From: CAJBLF01 sp964545415
GTDB taxonomy: Bacteria; Patescibacteriota; Gracilibacteria; Absconditabacterales; Absconditicoccaceae
NCBI GenBank assembly: GCA_964545415.1
Contig: CAZJFP010000003.1
Coordinates: 1-64,000 of the forward strand
Length of the DNA stretch: 64,000 nucleotides
Reading direction: 5' to 3'
The notes under the pieces are model-generated. The model searched no databases. It saw only the letters and a list, made by a program, of their open reading frames with translations, and was not told where the DNA came from. Within the stretch, counting starts at the first letter, position 1. Each line of letters begins with the position of its first letter. The position numbers and the translations under genes are program-made. Below are positions 29,759 to 45,400 of this stretch, piece by piece.

Positions 29759-31903
29759 TTAGTCATCATATCCTTGTTCATCCAAGGTCATACCAACCAC
29801 GGCTTCATCTGGAGTGATATCGCTGGTTGCAGGCTGAGCTTCTCTATTGATATAGACATACATCGGCATCAACAATGGTACTCTACCGATAATTTTTTCT
29901 ATATATCCTCAGAGATCCTCTTTCATTTGTTTGAGATTATCTTTGATATCCATACGTTTTTTTTGATGTTCATTGTATTTTGCCCTGGCAAATTCCACAA
30001 TCTGAGTATGGATGGTCTTCACCTCACTGGAATAAACGAATCCTCTGGATTCAATCTGAATGTTTCCAACAAGTTCATTGGTCTTGGTATCAATTTTGAA
30101 GATTAAGGAAACAATTCCATTTTCTGCCATGATACCACGAGCCTTCATCACATATTCTCATGACATATGTCCTTGTCCTTTTCCATCGATCATAATGATA
30201 TCGAGTTTGATCTTCTTATCACTGACCATCAATACATTATCATACATTTCAACGGTCTGTCCGTTGTATGGTAGAAGGATATTTTCTTCAGGGATATTCA
30301 TAGAAATACCGATATTTTTGTTTGCGTGTCTCATAAATGGTTCGCCATGGACCGGAATATAATATTCAGGTTTGAGCATAGCCAACATCATCTTGATATC
30401 TTCCTGATATCCATGTCATGAAGTATGTACATCCAAAGAATGATCATCAATAAGATTTACTCCTATAGCAACCAAATCGTTGATCATACCGATAACAGAT
30501 TTTTCATTACCAGGAATAGTATGGCTTGATAGCAAAACAGCATCGCCTGGCTTAAGTTCCATATCCTTATAGGTCTTATTGGACATTCTCATAAGCGCAG
30601 CAAATTCTTCACCCTGGGATCCGGTACAGAGAACCAAGACACGTTCGTCCGGCATATTGTTGATATCAGCGCTTACAGGTCTGATCATATGTTCCGGTAC
30701 TTGAATATAGCCAAGCTCCTGACAGAGTTTGACATTAGTAACCATAGATCTTCCTGCAAGGAAAACCACTCTATTGTACTTTACCGCAGCATCGATAATC
30801 TGGATGATTCTACCGATATTTGATGCAAAAGTAGAGATGACCATCCTTGTCTTACAATCTCTGATAACGCCGTCCAAAGCATCGCCGATGATCTTTTCGG
30901 AAATCGAATGCCCTGGTTTGTTGGCATTGGTACTCTCTCACAAGAATACTCTGACACCTTCCTGACCAATTCTAGACATCTTGCCGATATCCGCAGGCTT
31001 ATCTATGGAAGGAGTATGATCGATCTTATAATCTCATGCATGCACGATCAGTCCTTTCGGAGTATAGATAGAAAATCCTAAAGACTCTGGAATACTATGA
31101 TTGACTCTAAAAATTTCGACGGTGAATACGCCAAGCTTCAAAATATCCATATCAGGATCGAGAATCTTGTATTTGAGCTGTTTATTATCCTTTTCATCAA
31201 GCGATTTTCTGATAAGTCCGATCGCCAACGGTGTCGTATAGACCGTAGGAAAATCTATATCTTTGAGAATATGTCTGAGCGCTCAGATATGATCCAGATG
31301 TCCATGAGTAATCAGGATTCCTCTGATGTTTTTCTTGTTTTTTATGAGATAGCTGATATCAGGGATGATATAATCCACTCCATGCATTTCGACGGAAGCA
31401 AATTCCAGACCAGCATCTACGACAAGAATATCGTTTTTGTATTCGATCAAAGTCATATTGATACCAATCTCTTGAAGTCCCCCAAGCGGAATGATTCTAA
31501 CGGGAATTTCGTCTTTTTTGATCAATGTCTTAGGATCTTTGACGACCGTCTTGGTTATGGATGCTCTATGACGAAGAAAAGCTTCAGACGTCATCTTTGG
31601 TTTTGAGGGAGCGGAAGGTTTCCTAGAAGACCTTATGTCTGGTTTAGGATTGTTTTTCTTGCTAAAATCAATATGCAGATTTCACTGCATAGGCGCACTA
31701 GTCGTTACCGGCTTTGTTGGTATACTGACCGTCCTTGGAGCTGGTGCTACTTTATGCATCTGAGACAGAGGTCTCGGCATCTGAAGTTTTTGCATTGGCT
31801 GTTGTGGAGCTCTATGAGCTGGCTGTTGTGGTCTGAATCCAGCAGTATTGCGGGATGATTGTTGTGGTTTAAATGGTTGTTTTGGTTGTTGTGTTTCGTT
31901 CAT
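29759..31903 (-). CDS. rnj: Ribonuclease J
   Basis: A metallo-beta-lactamase-fold 5'-exonuclease/endonuclease for RNA decay and maturation. The 714 residues include VRIIPLGGLQEIG, the metal motif THGHLDHIG (last Gly is UGA), the beta-CASP part with FASNIGRIIQ and LCTGSQGE, and the C-terminal motif HTSGHGYQEDI (first Gly is UGA), then PVHGEPFM. The N-terminal ~100 residues are a Pro/Gln-rich, probably disordered extension (QQPKQPFKPQQ). Seven or more UGA codons break it under the standard code. ATG 31903 is followed directly by the extension; no Shine-Dalgarno is seen. Confidence 0.93.
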
Positions 31904-31995
31904 AATACGTAATAAGTATAAAATAATAAAATTGTTTTTAGATGTTAGATTCAAGATACAAGATTCAAGAACTATGTAGGTATATAACTATTCAG

Positions 31996-32029
31996 TTCAT
32001 GCATCATGGATCATGCGTCATGCATCAAG
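31996..32029. repeat. Degenerate CATGCATC repeats
   Basis: Four imperfect copies of TCATGCATCA between the divergent rnj and methyltransferase genes. Confidence 0.6.
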
Positions 32030-32049
32030 TTTAAAAGTAATAAGGTAAA

Positions 32050-32592
32050 ATGGAAAGATTAAAAGAATTAAGGAAAGCATGCGAGAGCAGAAGAATCCCG
32101 ATCATAAGTCCGGCTACGGAAATATTTTTGGATAAAATATTGAGAAAAAAGAAACCGAAAATATGTCTGGAAATCTGAGGTGCAGTAGGATATAGCAGTA
32201 TATGTATATGAGAAGTGATAAAGAGTCGATGAGGGAAGCTGACATCATTTGAGATTTCGTATCCCGCATACCAAGAAGGAATACAAAACACCAAAATAAT
32301 GAACTGTTACAATACGACAACGTATCCGTTTGATATGCTCCGCGCTCCTATCAAAAAATTGGTGCCGGAAAAGGTAGATTTCATCTTCATAGATGGTCAG
32401 AAAAGCCAATATGGTGAATATATGGAAATTGCAGAGAAAATACTTTCACCAGATACGCTAATCATTATAGATGATGTGATCAAATATCATAACAAGTTGT
32501 CATCATTATACGAATATTTGGAGAAAAAGCAAATCAAATATGAAATCCTCCAACTGGACCCTGACGACGGGATCATGATCATCAATAGATAA
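32050..32592 (+). CDS. SAM-dependent O-methyltransferase-like protein
   Basis: A 180-residue Rossmann-fold methyltransferase of the caffeoyl-CoA/catechol O-methyltransferase type (methyltransferase_24). The SAM loop is CLEIGGAVGYSSI, with one of its two adjacent Gly codons UGA; the second acidic motif is VDFIFIDGQKSQY; and IIIDDVI gives the metal-binding Asp pair. It is shorter than most members (about 210-220 residues). The substrate is unknown. It is followed by the HD hydrolase gene after 38 bases. Confidence 0.8.
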
Positions 32593-32630
32593 GCCGCATT
32601 TCAACATTTTACTCCACCATCACAACAACC

Positions 32631-33284
32631 ATGAAAAACCAAGAAATCATCGAAAAAACAGTCGATTTCGTCAAAGAAACACTCAAAGACGCAGAATGAG
32701 GACATGATCGACGGCACATCTACAGAGTCCGAAAAACAGCAAAGCATATAGCAAAAACCGAAAAGGTGGATATTCTGATTGTTGAATTATGAGCGCTCCT
32801 GCACGATATCGCAGATGCAAAATTCTATGACGGCGATGATACGGTCGGACCAAAAAAAGCAAAGGAATTTCTGGAATCATTGAAAATAGATCAGCAAATC
32901 GTCGATCACGTAGAAAAAATTGTGAAGAATATATCATTCAAAGGAGGGAATCATCAACAGGAATTCAGATCAGGAGAATTGGATGTAGTCCAGGATGCGG
33001 ATAGATTGGATGCTTTGTGAGCAATAGGAATCGCAAGAACATTCCATTATAATGGGCATAAAAATAGAGAAATCTACAATCCAAACATCAAACCGAATCT
33101 ACATATGACCAAAGAGGAATATTACAAAAGCGAAGCACCAGCAATCAATCACTTCTATGAAAAGCTTCTCTTACTCAAGAATAGAATGAACACCGAAACA
33201 GGCAAAAAAATAGCGGAACACAGACATGAATATATGAAGATCTACCTCGAAGAATTCTACAAAGAACGAGAAGGAGAGTGTTAA
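32631..33284 (+). CDS. HD-domain phosphohydrolase
   Basis: A 217-residue metal-dependent phosphohydrolase. The ligand pattern is H (GGHDRRHIYRV), HD (GALLHDIAD) and D (QDADRLDALGA), like YedJ/YpgQ-type nucleotide hydrolases. The C-terminal helices end in a charged tail. Five glycines, including one in each of the first two motifs, are UGA, so no long frame is visible under the standard code. TTTTACTC lies 16 bases before the ATG. It probably forms an operon with the methyltransferase. Substrate unknown. Confidence 0.87.
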
Positions 33285-33347
33285 TTTTTGGAAAACGAAA
33301 GATAAACTTAATTTTGAGTATTATTACATCACAAAAACCCAATTTGG

Positions 33348-33370
33348 AAATAGCGAAAACCGCTATTTTT
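33348..33370 (+). terminator. Terminator after the HD gene
   Basis: AAATAGCG, loop AAAAC, CGCTATTT, then further T. Confidence 0.75.
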
Positions 33371-33456
33371 CATTTATTTTCCTTCTCTTTTAAGTATACT
33401 GATGTGTCTAGTTTTTTCGTATAACGAAATTTATCTGAAAATTGGCTTCTGAACTC

Positions 33457-36400
33457 ATGAATTGAACAAAGAAATTACTCATACGAATACTTCTTATTTT
33501 GTACGGTCTCTCATATTTTTTGCAAAATAGTTTTTTCGTCGACCGGAAAACGGTATATGCAGCAGGAGATACCAACAAAACCAATATCATAGCCGTATTC
33601 GTTGACAAAGACATCTATCAAGACATAAAAAACAATCTCGAACGATATACCGTCGATTATATCCAGAAAAAAGTCTCGAATAGCAAGGCAGTCGTTTTTC
33701 CTATAGATACGAAACAACTAAAAGCGCATGAAATCTCACAGATGTTGGAAAACATGTATTTTGAAGGTGTCGAAGGAGAAAGTTCAGAACTAGTGGGAAC
33801 TATACTTATAGGAAACATACCGTTGCCGGTAGTAGAAAATGAAGGATTCGTATATCCAAGCATCTTTCCTTATGTGGATTTTGAGCATCAACAGTTTATC
33901 TACGATACCAACAAGAAATTTTTTGTATACAACGACAATCCAAACGGACAAGCAGAGATCCGGCACGGATTGATACAATTTGATACATCGGCACAATACA
34001 ACGATTTCTTCGAAAAAGTAAGAACATATACGGACAATCCTACCGACTTCGTCGACAAGACGATATGGTATGATGATTTCATAGGGCTCAAGAAATATTT
34101 TATAGCGGAAAACACCAAATATTATACGAATGGAATGATTTTCAGTGAAGACATTGGATATCATAGGTTTACACCGTTGCTGCTAGATACGCTTACCAGC
34201 GAGCACAATAGTGAGTCATTAGAATTAGGCAGCGAATTAACTTCCAATCTAGAAAACGTAGAGGATCAAGACCTCCAAGAGTATGCCGAAATGATAAAGG
34301 ACAAAAATACGGAAGCGCAAAATATCATACAAAACAGCTCAGCAAGTCTTCCCACGATGACACTCATGAAATCGACACAAGAGATGCTCAAAAGCTACGA
34401 CGGACTCATCAGTACGATGTTCCAATCAAAAATCAAAGACAATATCGCAGGTATAGCAAGACGATACAAAAACACAGAAGGAGAATCATATACAGACATC
34501 AACGGGACAACCGACAAAATAAACCAACAAGACAATCGGATTCGCGGTGACCTCGAGAACAACGTACAAGGCATATTGATACAGATCAATGATTATATGG
34601 AAGAAGGATTAAACGATAAGATAGAGCAAGAAAAATATTATCTTACCGTACCTATTCCTGTAGAGTACCTACAAGTGCAATGAGAAGAAAAAAAAGGGAA
34701 ATGCACTCGACCGACCTACAATTATTTTCACAATTACTATTTCTGAAAAGATGTTAACTTCTTAGAAAGCGCACAAGATACAAGTATATATAGATGAACA
34801 TATCAGAATCTGACGACACTTTCAGGGCAAGCAGCGAACGCTCCTCTACAATCCATAGGATGATCATTCAAAACATTCTCTACTCAAGTAGAAGCGAATA
34901 GAGGCTACAATATCGGTAATGCTGAAAACGAACTAGAGCTATACAATAAATACAAAACAAACAAACAAGAGCTACGATGACTAAATTGCACCAAATATCT
35001 CTTCAATCGGGAATGGCTCAATATTTGTATTAAAAAAAGGGTTTGGAAACCGGATGACAGCGACACAGAGGACAAATGCAACATCAACGATACGGAACAA
35101 CAAGGAGGATGCGAAACGCTATCAGGATTCGCACAAAGAAATCGATGATGAGCATCTCCATTGGCGCTTGATGCAAATATGAATCTCAATTACGACTACA
35201 AAGGAGCAAGATTGCCTATCTACGATATTGCAGGATCCAGAGAAATCACTCTAGCACAACCAGAAGCCAACACAAGTTCATGAGTACAGAAATACGCAGC
35301 ACTCATCCAAAACAAATTGGGAGCAGGAGATTTACAATACTCCAACAATCTTTCCTATCTCATAAAATATCCACAGCTCCAAGGAAATGATTTACTCTTT
35401 GCCAACCAATATCCATACGGCAATCTCAAGGATCCGACACGAGGAACAAACCCTCCAAAAACATATGCACAGACAGATTTTTTCACCACATATGCTACCA
35501 CCACATCACGCACTATAAGCGCAAACAAAGCCGTACTCTACAATTGGACAAACGCTACTGACATAGAAAAATGCAACGTGAAATGAGAAATCTATACCTA
35601 CAAAACATTAGATTCCAGAATTATGAACATTTCACCGACACGGGATCAGATATCTGATACGGTATTCTTTAAATTCAAGACAGGAAGTGATATCTATCAA
35701 TTCTATACAGAAAGCAAGGAAGCGATACAACAGACATCCAACGATATCATAGAAAAAGCAACGGTATTCGGATCTACGACATGAGTAATCGGAAACCTCA
35801 CAAAAACAAGAAACATAATCAACTCAGGAAACAATGGTATACAGACTATACTAAGCAGCAATATTGGTACACCGGCAGGTGCAGCAGCATTAGCAAGCCA
35901 ACGGGACAATCTGAGACTCAATCAATCAGAACTAGCAGAAATCAGTGGAAACCTAAAAGAGATTAGGGATGGATTGAACGACCTACTCGATTATATCAAT
36001 ACGGTGAGCATAGCGCACGTGCAATATCTGATAGAAAACATCATACAGTTCGAAAAATACAAGAATCAAAACGTTGAAATCGTCGACACACGAAAGACAG
36101 AACTTACCAACGAGCTAAATACCATCAATACCAATATAGCCATACTCAAAGCAAAATTTTTGCAAGCACAAAACATCTACAATAGCATAGTGCATATACA
36201 AAATCCTCTCCCAGCGATTATCGCAAAAAGAACAACAATAGCCGCATCAAATTTTTGAAACTGATGCAACGCAAACAACTATCTCGCATTGTGTAATGTT
36301 TTGGATAATATCATATCTCTAGGAAATTTAAGCATCATAAGCGATACCAATGATTTTATTGACGAAATAGAAAGTTATCAGACTACAGAAACCAATCAGG

Positions 36401-39400
36401 GAGGAGGCTTCATTACGGTAGAGCCTTTCATAGAGATCAACAATGGTTTTGTCGCAAATGAGATAGGCGGAGAAGTGAATCAAGTCAAAACGATAATAAA
36501 CACCTTCAATATCTCTACAGATCCAGAAAAGACAGAAACAAAAAAAGGTATGAATCTGACGACTGCCGACAGACCGATCGACAACATCAGGAATATCACA
36601 TTCAAAGGAATAGGAGGAGACAACGTAAGATTAAATTACCCGAATCTCTATGAAGTAGAGGTATACAAGAAATCTGAAGGCAAGCTCATCCTCAAATCCT
36701 CTACAGAGATCAAAGATGCCATCAAAAGATATCTGACTAACAAAGCAAAAGAATACAATACCATACTAGAAGCACAAAAGAACAAGAAAAATAATTATTA
36801 TGCTTCATTCAGCGCGCAATTCACATTTCTCGGACAGCTCGATGCCTTAGCAAATCCGAATACACACAACTATAATCTACTGCCGGCTGATTTCTTCATC
36901 AACAGGTTGGTGAGCTATTTGGACAAACTACAACAAGAATACGGCAACGCATATATCTATGGAAAAAACATCCCTACAACAACTGATGACAAGATACAGC
37001 TAATCGCGGAATTCCTTTATCAGCAGAATATGGCGCGACCACAGAAACTGGAAGCAGATACCGTCGTAGGAAGCATCAATGAAAGCAAAGCGAGTTTCGA
37101 CATCAATTATAGGATAAGCAATGCTATCAAGACGTATCTCCAGGAAAATAACGACCAATGATCATTTCTGACACCTACCTACAACAACAAATGATACGAG
37201 GTAGGATTCATCAATTCAGACGGAAAAGATTATGTATCTGCCAAATCCGTACCATCATTTATCAAGCAGATACAGACAATACAATCAGAACAGACTACGA
37301 ATGAAAAACAATGATGAGGTGGAGAAAAAACAGCGAACGCCTACATACAGGATGAGACACAAACAAACGATCTCCAACAGAGCGTAGATTCCTGTGAAGG
37401 TGTAGATGTCAACGGAACGTCGCTATTGTTTGATTTCAAAACCTTCACATTCCCTTGGATCAAAGCAATGAAATGCCGAGGACAAAAAATATTTGAGAAA
37501 CCGTTCGATATTCAAGTAAGCTTCAAACAAGCATTAGGACCTACGGTAATGTGATCGCTCACAGAGCTCCAAAATACGATGGAAAATTATTGAACGGAAC
37601 GAAAAAAATATGGTGATCAGCGGAATACGCCGGACAATCAAGATATCATAGCTCAAGCAACAGGAACTACAAAAGAGAAACTGCAGGGATACAATACCAA
37701 TGCATTGGTTGATATACAAGATACGATAATGAGCGTTGAAAACACAGGTACAAATGATATTTCCATCAGTGCGCTCAAAGATATGGGCGAGGTAAAAGTC
37801 CGCATCACGGGCATAGGAGACAATTGTTTCAGTATTACAAAGAAAAATACGGTAGTGAGCAATGATATATGCCAAAAACCCGTAAGAGATGTCTTTAACC
37901 CATATACCGAACCTACGACATTCAAACTGCAAGTGGATGAGAAAAAAGCAGGAAGCACTTCTGTGCAAATTGAAGTCTGTCTACCGAATGTAAAAGATGA
38001 TTGCATAATCAAATCCAAGACAATCAATATCCTTCCAGGACCGATACAAAATATAAGTCTGACATCGCCGGATATTGTCATGGAATGATCACAGATCCCT
38101 CTGGGAGTGATTGCAACAGATGCATATGGAAACCAGATAGGACAGACCGTAGAATCATATACCATCAGCATACTCAGCGGTAACGGAACCATCACCGACG
38201 GATCAGCAAGCAATACAAACATAGAATTCAATAACTTCACAAACGCATGATTCATCTATCAAGCGCCGACAGGATTGACTGCCAACAAATCAATAAGCAT
38301 CACCATCGCACCCAAAAAAACCGATCAGAAACTTCTTGCGATACAGCCAACCGTAGACAAGAAAATACAAAAGAATGTTATAGTAGCAAAAGGTATCGTT
38401 ACCGTGAAACAAGGCGAGAATAGACAACTCTACAAAACCAAGACAGACCAACAAAGAGATAGCATAGCAAGTGGAAACATAACATTCAAGCTGCCAAAAG
38501 ATGAAGAACAGATACAATACATAGATGCGCATGAGGTATTGCAGATAGTGCCGGAAAATTTACCAAGCTTCACCATCAGTGTTGTAGATCCCAACGGTCA
38601 CAAGTTAGATACCGTAGCAAATATTACTACATCCAAAGGACTTTTGACAGTAGGAAAGGTGGTAGAAAAAAATATCAAAAAAGGCAACGCTACCTACGAG
38701 CAAATAGCATTTACCAAAAACAATGATTTCCTTATCGAAGATGGTGAATTACAGGTAACACTCTATCCTAGTTTCAAAGCAGGAGACGATACGCTGACCA
38801 TCCAGATCCCAGGACTCGATCCTATCACCATACCTATTACGGTCTATGCTGGAGATGCTAAAAAAGTACTCCTTACGCTCGAGAAGAGCAAGCTTGATCT
38901 CACCACGACAACCACGAGCAAATGATTGATACAGATAGTGGACACATGGAATAATAAAGTAAATACACCAACAACAATCAAACTTGGAACTATCGGAGCA
39001 GCAAAGACCAACACAACAGAATTTACTTACAGTGGAGGTGAATACGAATACACGCTCACTACACAAAAACCAGGAGGTGAAGGGTATGTCTTCGCATATA
39101 TCAAAAACAGACAACTTTCTGATCAGTTCCCAGGATACGAAAGATTCATCATCCAAGAAAGCATACTACCAAAAGAAAAGCTCAATGTTATGTATCTGAG
39201 CCTCTTCTGAACCGACCGAGGTAATCAGCGAGGATACTTTTCAGAAAACGAAAAAACAATAAACACCATCACCGCAAAATCCAACAAACTCCTAGCAACA
39301 ACTACAGAATTAGTAGATCCCATGAAAATCAAACAGATGGCATATATAATAAATCAGAATGGACAGATCAAAAGTATGAACAACGAATCGGTTCCGCTCT

Positions 39401-42400
39401 CGATAGAAGACGGAAACATCATAGCGAATATAGCAGACATAGCAGATATCACACTGGGACAAAGCAACGAATTCAGAATAGAAAGCATCGAAGATGAAAC
39501 AGCGGTAAACGACATAGAAAAAGATAGGAATCTCATTATCTACATACCAGAGCCTACCGATAGCGTTATCACCGGCAACGAATCAGATAGAACAACAATC
39601 ACGATCAATGGACAAGAAGCTATAAACATAGAGAAATGAACTATAGATCCAGCTATCGCCATAAAGACAGATGCCGAAGCTATAGACGATATGAGCACCT
39701 ATACAATAACACTGAACAGCAAAACGATAGGAAAGATGATGATATGGAACAATGTAGGACTCACTACCGAAGCAGTGAATATCATAGATCCTTTGCTCTA
39801 CGGCAAGATAGCTGCTTTCAGCGAATGATCGACAAATAGCGAAGGAATTGGTATTTATCTCCAATCAAGCGCATTCGAAAAAAAAGGATTCAAATCGATA
39901 GAAGATAGTTCAGATCCTTTGCTCGGAATAGGATTCACCGACGGATTCAAAAACATCACGAATTTTGCAAACGGAAAAATAGTCGGAGAAGCGACACTAC
40001 CGTACGGATCCCAATTCCTGATAAATTTTTGAGATCCATTACTTGAGAGAAAAGACAAAAACGCTGAAATACCTAATACTGATTTTGATGCATCCATAGG
40101 ACAGACTATCTACGCCGATCCGAACAAAACAATCCTCAAGGTGCTCCCTATAGATTTCAACAATGATAAACTCAAGGATCTCTTGATAGTATATACAGAT
40201 GGAACGGTCAAACTTCTCAAGAATTACGGAGGAAAAGAAAGCTACAAAAATCTCCAAGAGCTCATGATCATAGCAGAACCTATCAAAGATATCATCATAG
40301 GAGACGTCGACGGCAACAAATATGATGACATCATGATCATGACAACAAACAAAAAAGGCCTTGTTTATCTCAATGATAAAGGGATATTCGCTGTAGACGG
40401 CAAAAATGTCTGTCTCAATATCAGTCCCGAAGGTAATATCAAAAATTCTACTCCAGAAGATTTTTCTCCTATCAATCAGCTCTTCATAGAGGATATGGAT
40501 CAAGATTGAGTGCTAGATATAGTGACGAATGACATCTACAACAATGCGACTATCTTCTACGGAGGCGAAACTAATGACGCACCAAACTATCTCTCCACGA
40601 TAACAGGGACCTGCGATACACAACGATATCAAAGGCAAAAAGATAATTACACAGTAGTGAAACGTTTCGGTATGAGAGTCAACAGTAATCGACGTATACA
40701 AGATGCAAGCTTAGTGCATTGGAAAGGAGCAGAAGCACCAAAAGAAGGAAAAGAAGAAGAAGTGGATGAAGAAGAAATAGACACAAGCAGCTATTCAAAA
40801 GAAGATCTGATAGAGCAGACAAAGAATTTTACACAGAACCTAAATGAATATATAGCACAATGAGCAGAACAATTGGAATATGTAGAAAATCCGCTCAGCA
40901 CATCACCAACATATGAGGCAAGAGATCCTGAAGAAATCTATTATCTGCCTATCAATGGAAAAAATGGCGCAGTGAGCATATACAAAGAATACAAAGATAT
41001 GAACGGTTGAATATTACAAGATGGTGATGATGTAGCTATTCAGACGACATTTATAGCGACAAAAAGCACTAAACTTACGTATATAGATCTACTGAAATGA
41101 CCACGAAAAATAGTCAAAGATAAAGAAAATAAAATTACGTCATTGGTCATTACGCAAGGCAATACGGGAAATATAGCGATCGATCGGAACGCCCCAGAAG
41201 GATACCAATTTGTAATGGATAATATCGTACTCAACTCATGACAAAAGCTGAGCTTCTCCTATACCGTGACGTACCAGCAGCAAGAAGTAACCAAAATAGA
41301 TGTCAAAGATATAGCATTTGCAGAAGAAAACAAAGAAAAGGATGTCTATCCAGAAATCATCATCACCAGCACAGATCCATGTCAAAAAGGAAGACGACTC
41401 CTCTTCAATGAAAAGACAGGGAAAAAAAGAACATACGAACAATTCTTTGATGATATCCAGGCACAAATAGACGAATATTATAGTGGTGCTCAAAATATAC
41501 AGACAAAAACAGTAAATGATTTCACCCAAAAAATCTGAGATGCTAATGGATTAGAAAAAATATCTTCGCTTCCAGGAGTAGCAGAGAGTTTGGAAAACCG
41601 AAAAAACGTAAACATGCTTACACCAAAAGCCATGCTTACCGGATTTTTTTCTCGAGCAGCAAGCCAAGGAGGAGGAATCAATATAAACATGAATTTTATA
41701 GATGCAGCGACAAGCAAAGTATCGAAAAAAATAGATGAAGGATTGGATATGCTCTGCCAAGGATTCAGTGTCGGAAATTGATGATGTCAGGGCGTCCCTG
41801 TACCGTTCAATCAAGCATTTCTAGCACCAGGAAATTACCATGTGTTCTGATGTGTGCCTAAAGTACCGAATCCTTTGTATGTTCCGTTCAAATTATTGAA
41901 TCAGACATTAGGACAAGGGTTACCAGTATTAGCATTCCGTGCAGATTCTCCAATACCAGTATGGCCACCTTCACCAACAGGAGTAGGAGCAATATTCAAA
42001 TGAGAAACATCACAATTCAGATTATATGTAGCGCCTACCCTGACGCTCGGATTAGGGATAGCGATGTGTTTCTGACCATATACACTAGGAGTAAAAATCC
42101 CTAAACCATTCGGTGATATAGGAGGAAATTGTATCGTATTTGCATTGCCAGCGATCACCAATTGTCCAAAAGATACGGTAGATCCAGAATACTATGGTCC
42201 AAAAGCAGAGACACAAGATATTATCATGAAAAATGCAGCAAGCCAAGGAACATGCAACAATCCACCAAAAATAAGCAGTACGACCGTATTCAATGAAGAC
42301 ACAGCACAGAACGAAATAGTATTCACGCCAAGCGCTCCATTTGAAGTAGTATCTGCGGGAGTACAAGATGAAACGCCATATTACGGATCTATGGCTACGA

Positions 42401-45400
42401 CACAGGGAAACTTCTGAGGACTTGTAGAGATAGATTACGAACCGATCACGGTAACCAGTACAGCCGGTGATACAGATATCTACGATGGATATGAACTCCA
42501 GCCAGGAGAAAAAACAAACCTCAAAATCATAGGAGGCAAAGGGAAGTGATTGGTGCAATGTATCGTAAAGGACCGATTCACCAGACAGATACAATATATA
42601 CAGAACAATCTGACCAAAATGACGCTCCAACTCGATCTTCCTGATGTCACTACTATATTCGAGGGATTCGACAAAATCGGCAATCTCGTTGATACCTATG
42701 AAGAGATCAATAGACAGGATATACAAGCAGGATATACGCAAGTCTCTGATGCTAACGCCCTCAATCTCACACCAAACGCTACAGGGACAAACGCTACAGG
42801 AGGGGTGGTGTCTTGGACAAAATATCTTTCCAAACAACAATTGAATAGTATTAGCGACAAATATGCAAGCAATCCATTTGAAGCGATACAAAAAATATTC
42901 CAGGAAGTACCGCTCGTAAATATAGATTCCAAAGAGATCAACATAAAGATTCCTGCACTCACGACTGATGATATCAAAAAATATCAGAGTTATCTCACGC
43001 TTCGGATAGACAAGAATAGTAAGATCGTTGAAGACCGGACGACTATGCTCAACGAAATACTTGCGCTCTGCGGAACAACATCAAAAGAAGAGGCACAACA
43101 AAATAAAGCAGATCTCGAAGCAGAATTTAACAGCATCAATGATAATAAAACAAAACAACGGATAGAAGCGGAAATAAAAGATATGGACAAAATCCTTACA
43201 ATGCCACAGGATACGACAGCGCAGCAAATACGATGAGATGTGAAGAATATCGGAATCAACATGAAGAATACGGCAAAGCAAATAGTAAAATTACCATACC
43301 GGAAAGTCATCCAATGAGTGAATGCGACACAGAAATTAGCGATGAACAAAGACAATATCACCAAAGAGCAACAAGCGAGATTCGACAGGACCAATGCAAG
43401 AGTTGCAAATCTGGAAAAATGCAGCAGCATATCTGCATGAATGAGTGACTTCCTGAGCTTCAGCGAAAATACTGCTTCGCTCATCCAATCTGTCAAACAA
43501 AACATCAACGTACTCGAACAATATAAGCAATTCCCTACACAGCTCTACGAGCGGACGCACATCACGGATAGATATCTGACTGAGCTTTCAGCAGTACTAT
43601 CTGAATTTATGGATTCGACAACCTATCGGCTCAATACCAATGCCAACAGATTCTCATCATATGTAGATGCGTTGATTACGCTCGTATGAGCGATCAAGAC
43701 ATGGCAAGCAATCATAGACTTCTCGGTCAATCGATCAGAGAAATGTTCAAAATGTAGCAATGATAACTACGGATCATTTTCATGTAGTCTTTCATTCCTC
43801 TGCCCTAAGCTACCGATATTCCCTATCCCTGCATTCAAGATACCAAGCATCTATATGGATATATCGCACATAGATTTGGGTATGAACATCATTCTTCCTA
43901 AGATCAATTTCGTACCGATAAAGATACCACTTCCGCAATTGCCGGACCTTCCCGAACCTCCAAGCATAGAAGTGAACCGGGATTCAATCTCTAGTTATGG
44001 ATTGGACATCAATTTTATGGAAGGAATGTCTATGCCTACGATACCGGTAATACCAGAACCACCTACGCTTCCAGAACCGCCATCATTCATACCGAGCGTC
44101 AAAATCGATTTGCCAGTTCTCCCTCCAGCACCAAAAATACCAAAGATACTCCCTGAAATCAACGGTGTTCTCAAAGTAGCGGATTTCATCGGAAAGATTT
44201 TCTGTATCGTAAAATGAGGTATCGGACTCGTAGGAGAAAAATCAGTCAAAGGAAAAATAGAGCAGATGACACAAAGAACGCGGAATGTTCCTATTTTTGA
44301 CACCTTCAATCTGACAACAAAATACAAGGATCCTCCACTTCAATGATTCGACTACAAGCTCGACGCATACCTCACCCTCAAATTCAACTTCGACGGAGTA
44401 TATGATGTCTTCAACAACATAGCGAACGCAAGCAATGCTATTGTCTCCAAAGGTATAGAAGCACCGATAAACAAAGCCATGGAACAAGTGACAGATACGA
44501 TAAACAACAATCGAGTGACAGATACCTGATTTGAGTTTATCGAAGGATTGGATCAAGACATCAACTTCAATGGATATAATGCTAATGAAGGAAGCGGACT
44601 AGCTGATTATAGAACCATACAGAAAGAATTGAAACAAGGGCTCATAACTTTCCAAAACAGTACGCTTACCGACAAAGCGATGAATGATAGAGTCAAAACC
44701 ATCTTGGCTACCGTAGAAAACAGCTCCAAGATAGCGCCTGCTACACAACAAATCCAAGAGGTAGCTCAAGCAGCACAAGGCATCATCACCAAACAGAAAC
44801 AAAAAAATCAAGAAAGGATGGAAGAGATACAGTCATACGATAGCTTCATAGAAAAATTCAAAGAAAATGAAATAGTGCTAGTCGATGAGGATACTGTTTC
44901 CGCTAAACTCACCGCACCACTCCTCACAATAGACAGTCATACCAAAAGCATACTGCAATCACAGGAGGATCCGACCAAAACATATCTCAATCTCAACAAG
45001 AAGATGGTAGAAGGATATCTCTATGCAATCAATACAGATGGTGCAGAAAAATTGAACATGAGCCAATCAACGTATAACAAGTCAAAGAAATATCTAGAAA
45101 CGACCAAAAAAGGTATCGATACCGCATTACTAGCATATGAAGATAAACCATTGCTTGCACAATCACAAGAATGTACCAATTGCGGAAACGATGATGGTGC
45201 AAACAATTACGCAAGTGATCTATCAGCATATGTCCAAGGTATATTCACGGAATATGCAGCAGAGACAGGACAAACAACTGCTGTCAATACCGTAATATCC
45301 GCTACACAGATAGAAGACATACAACAAAGATATACCACAGATATGGATATCAACAACGATGGTAATGATGATATTATTATGTACGATGAGAACAATGTAT

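Noticed and set aside
30729..31606. Plus-strand reading frames within the RNase J region
   Set aside because: They oppose a well-supported RNase J frame and show no family features.
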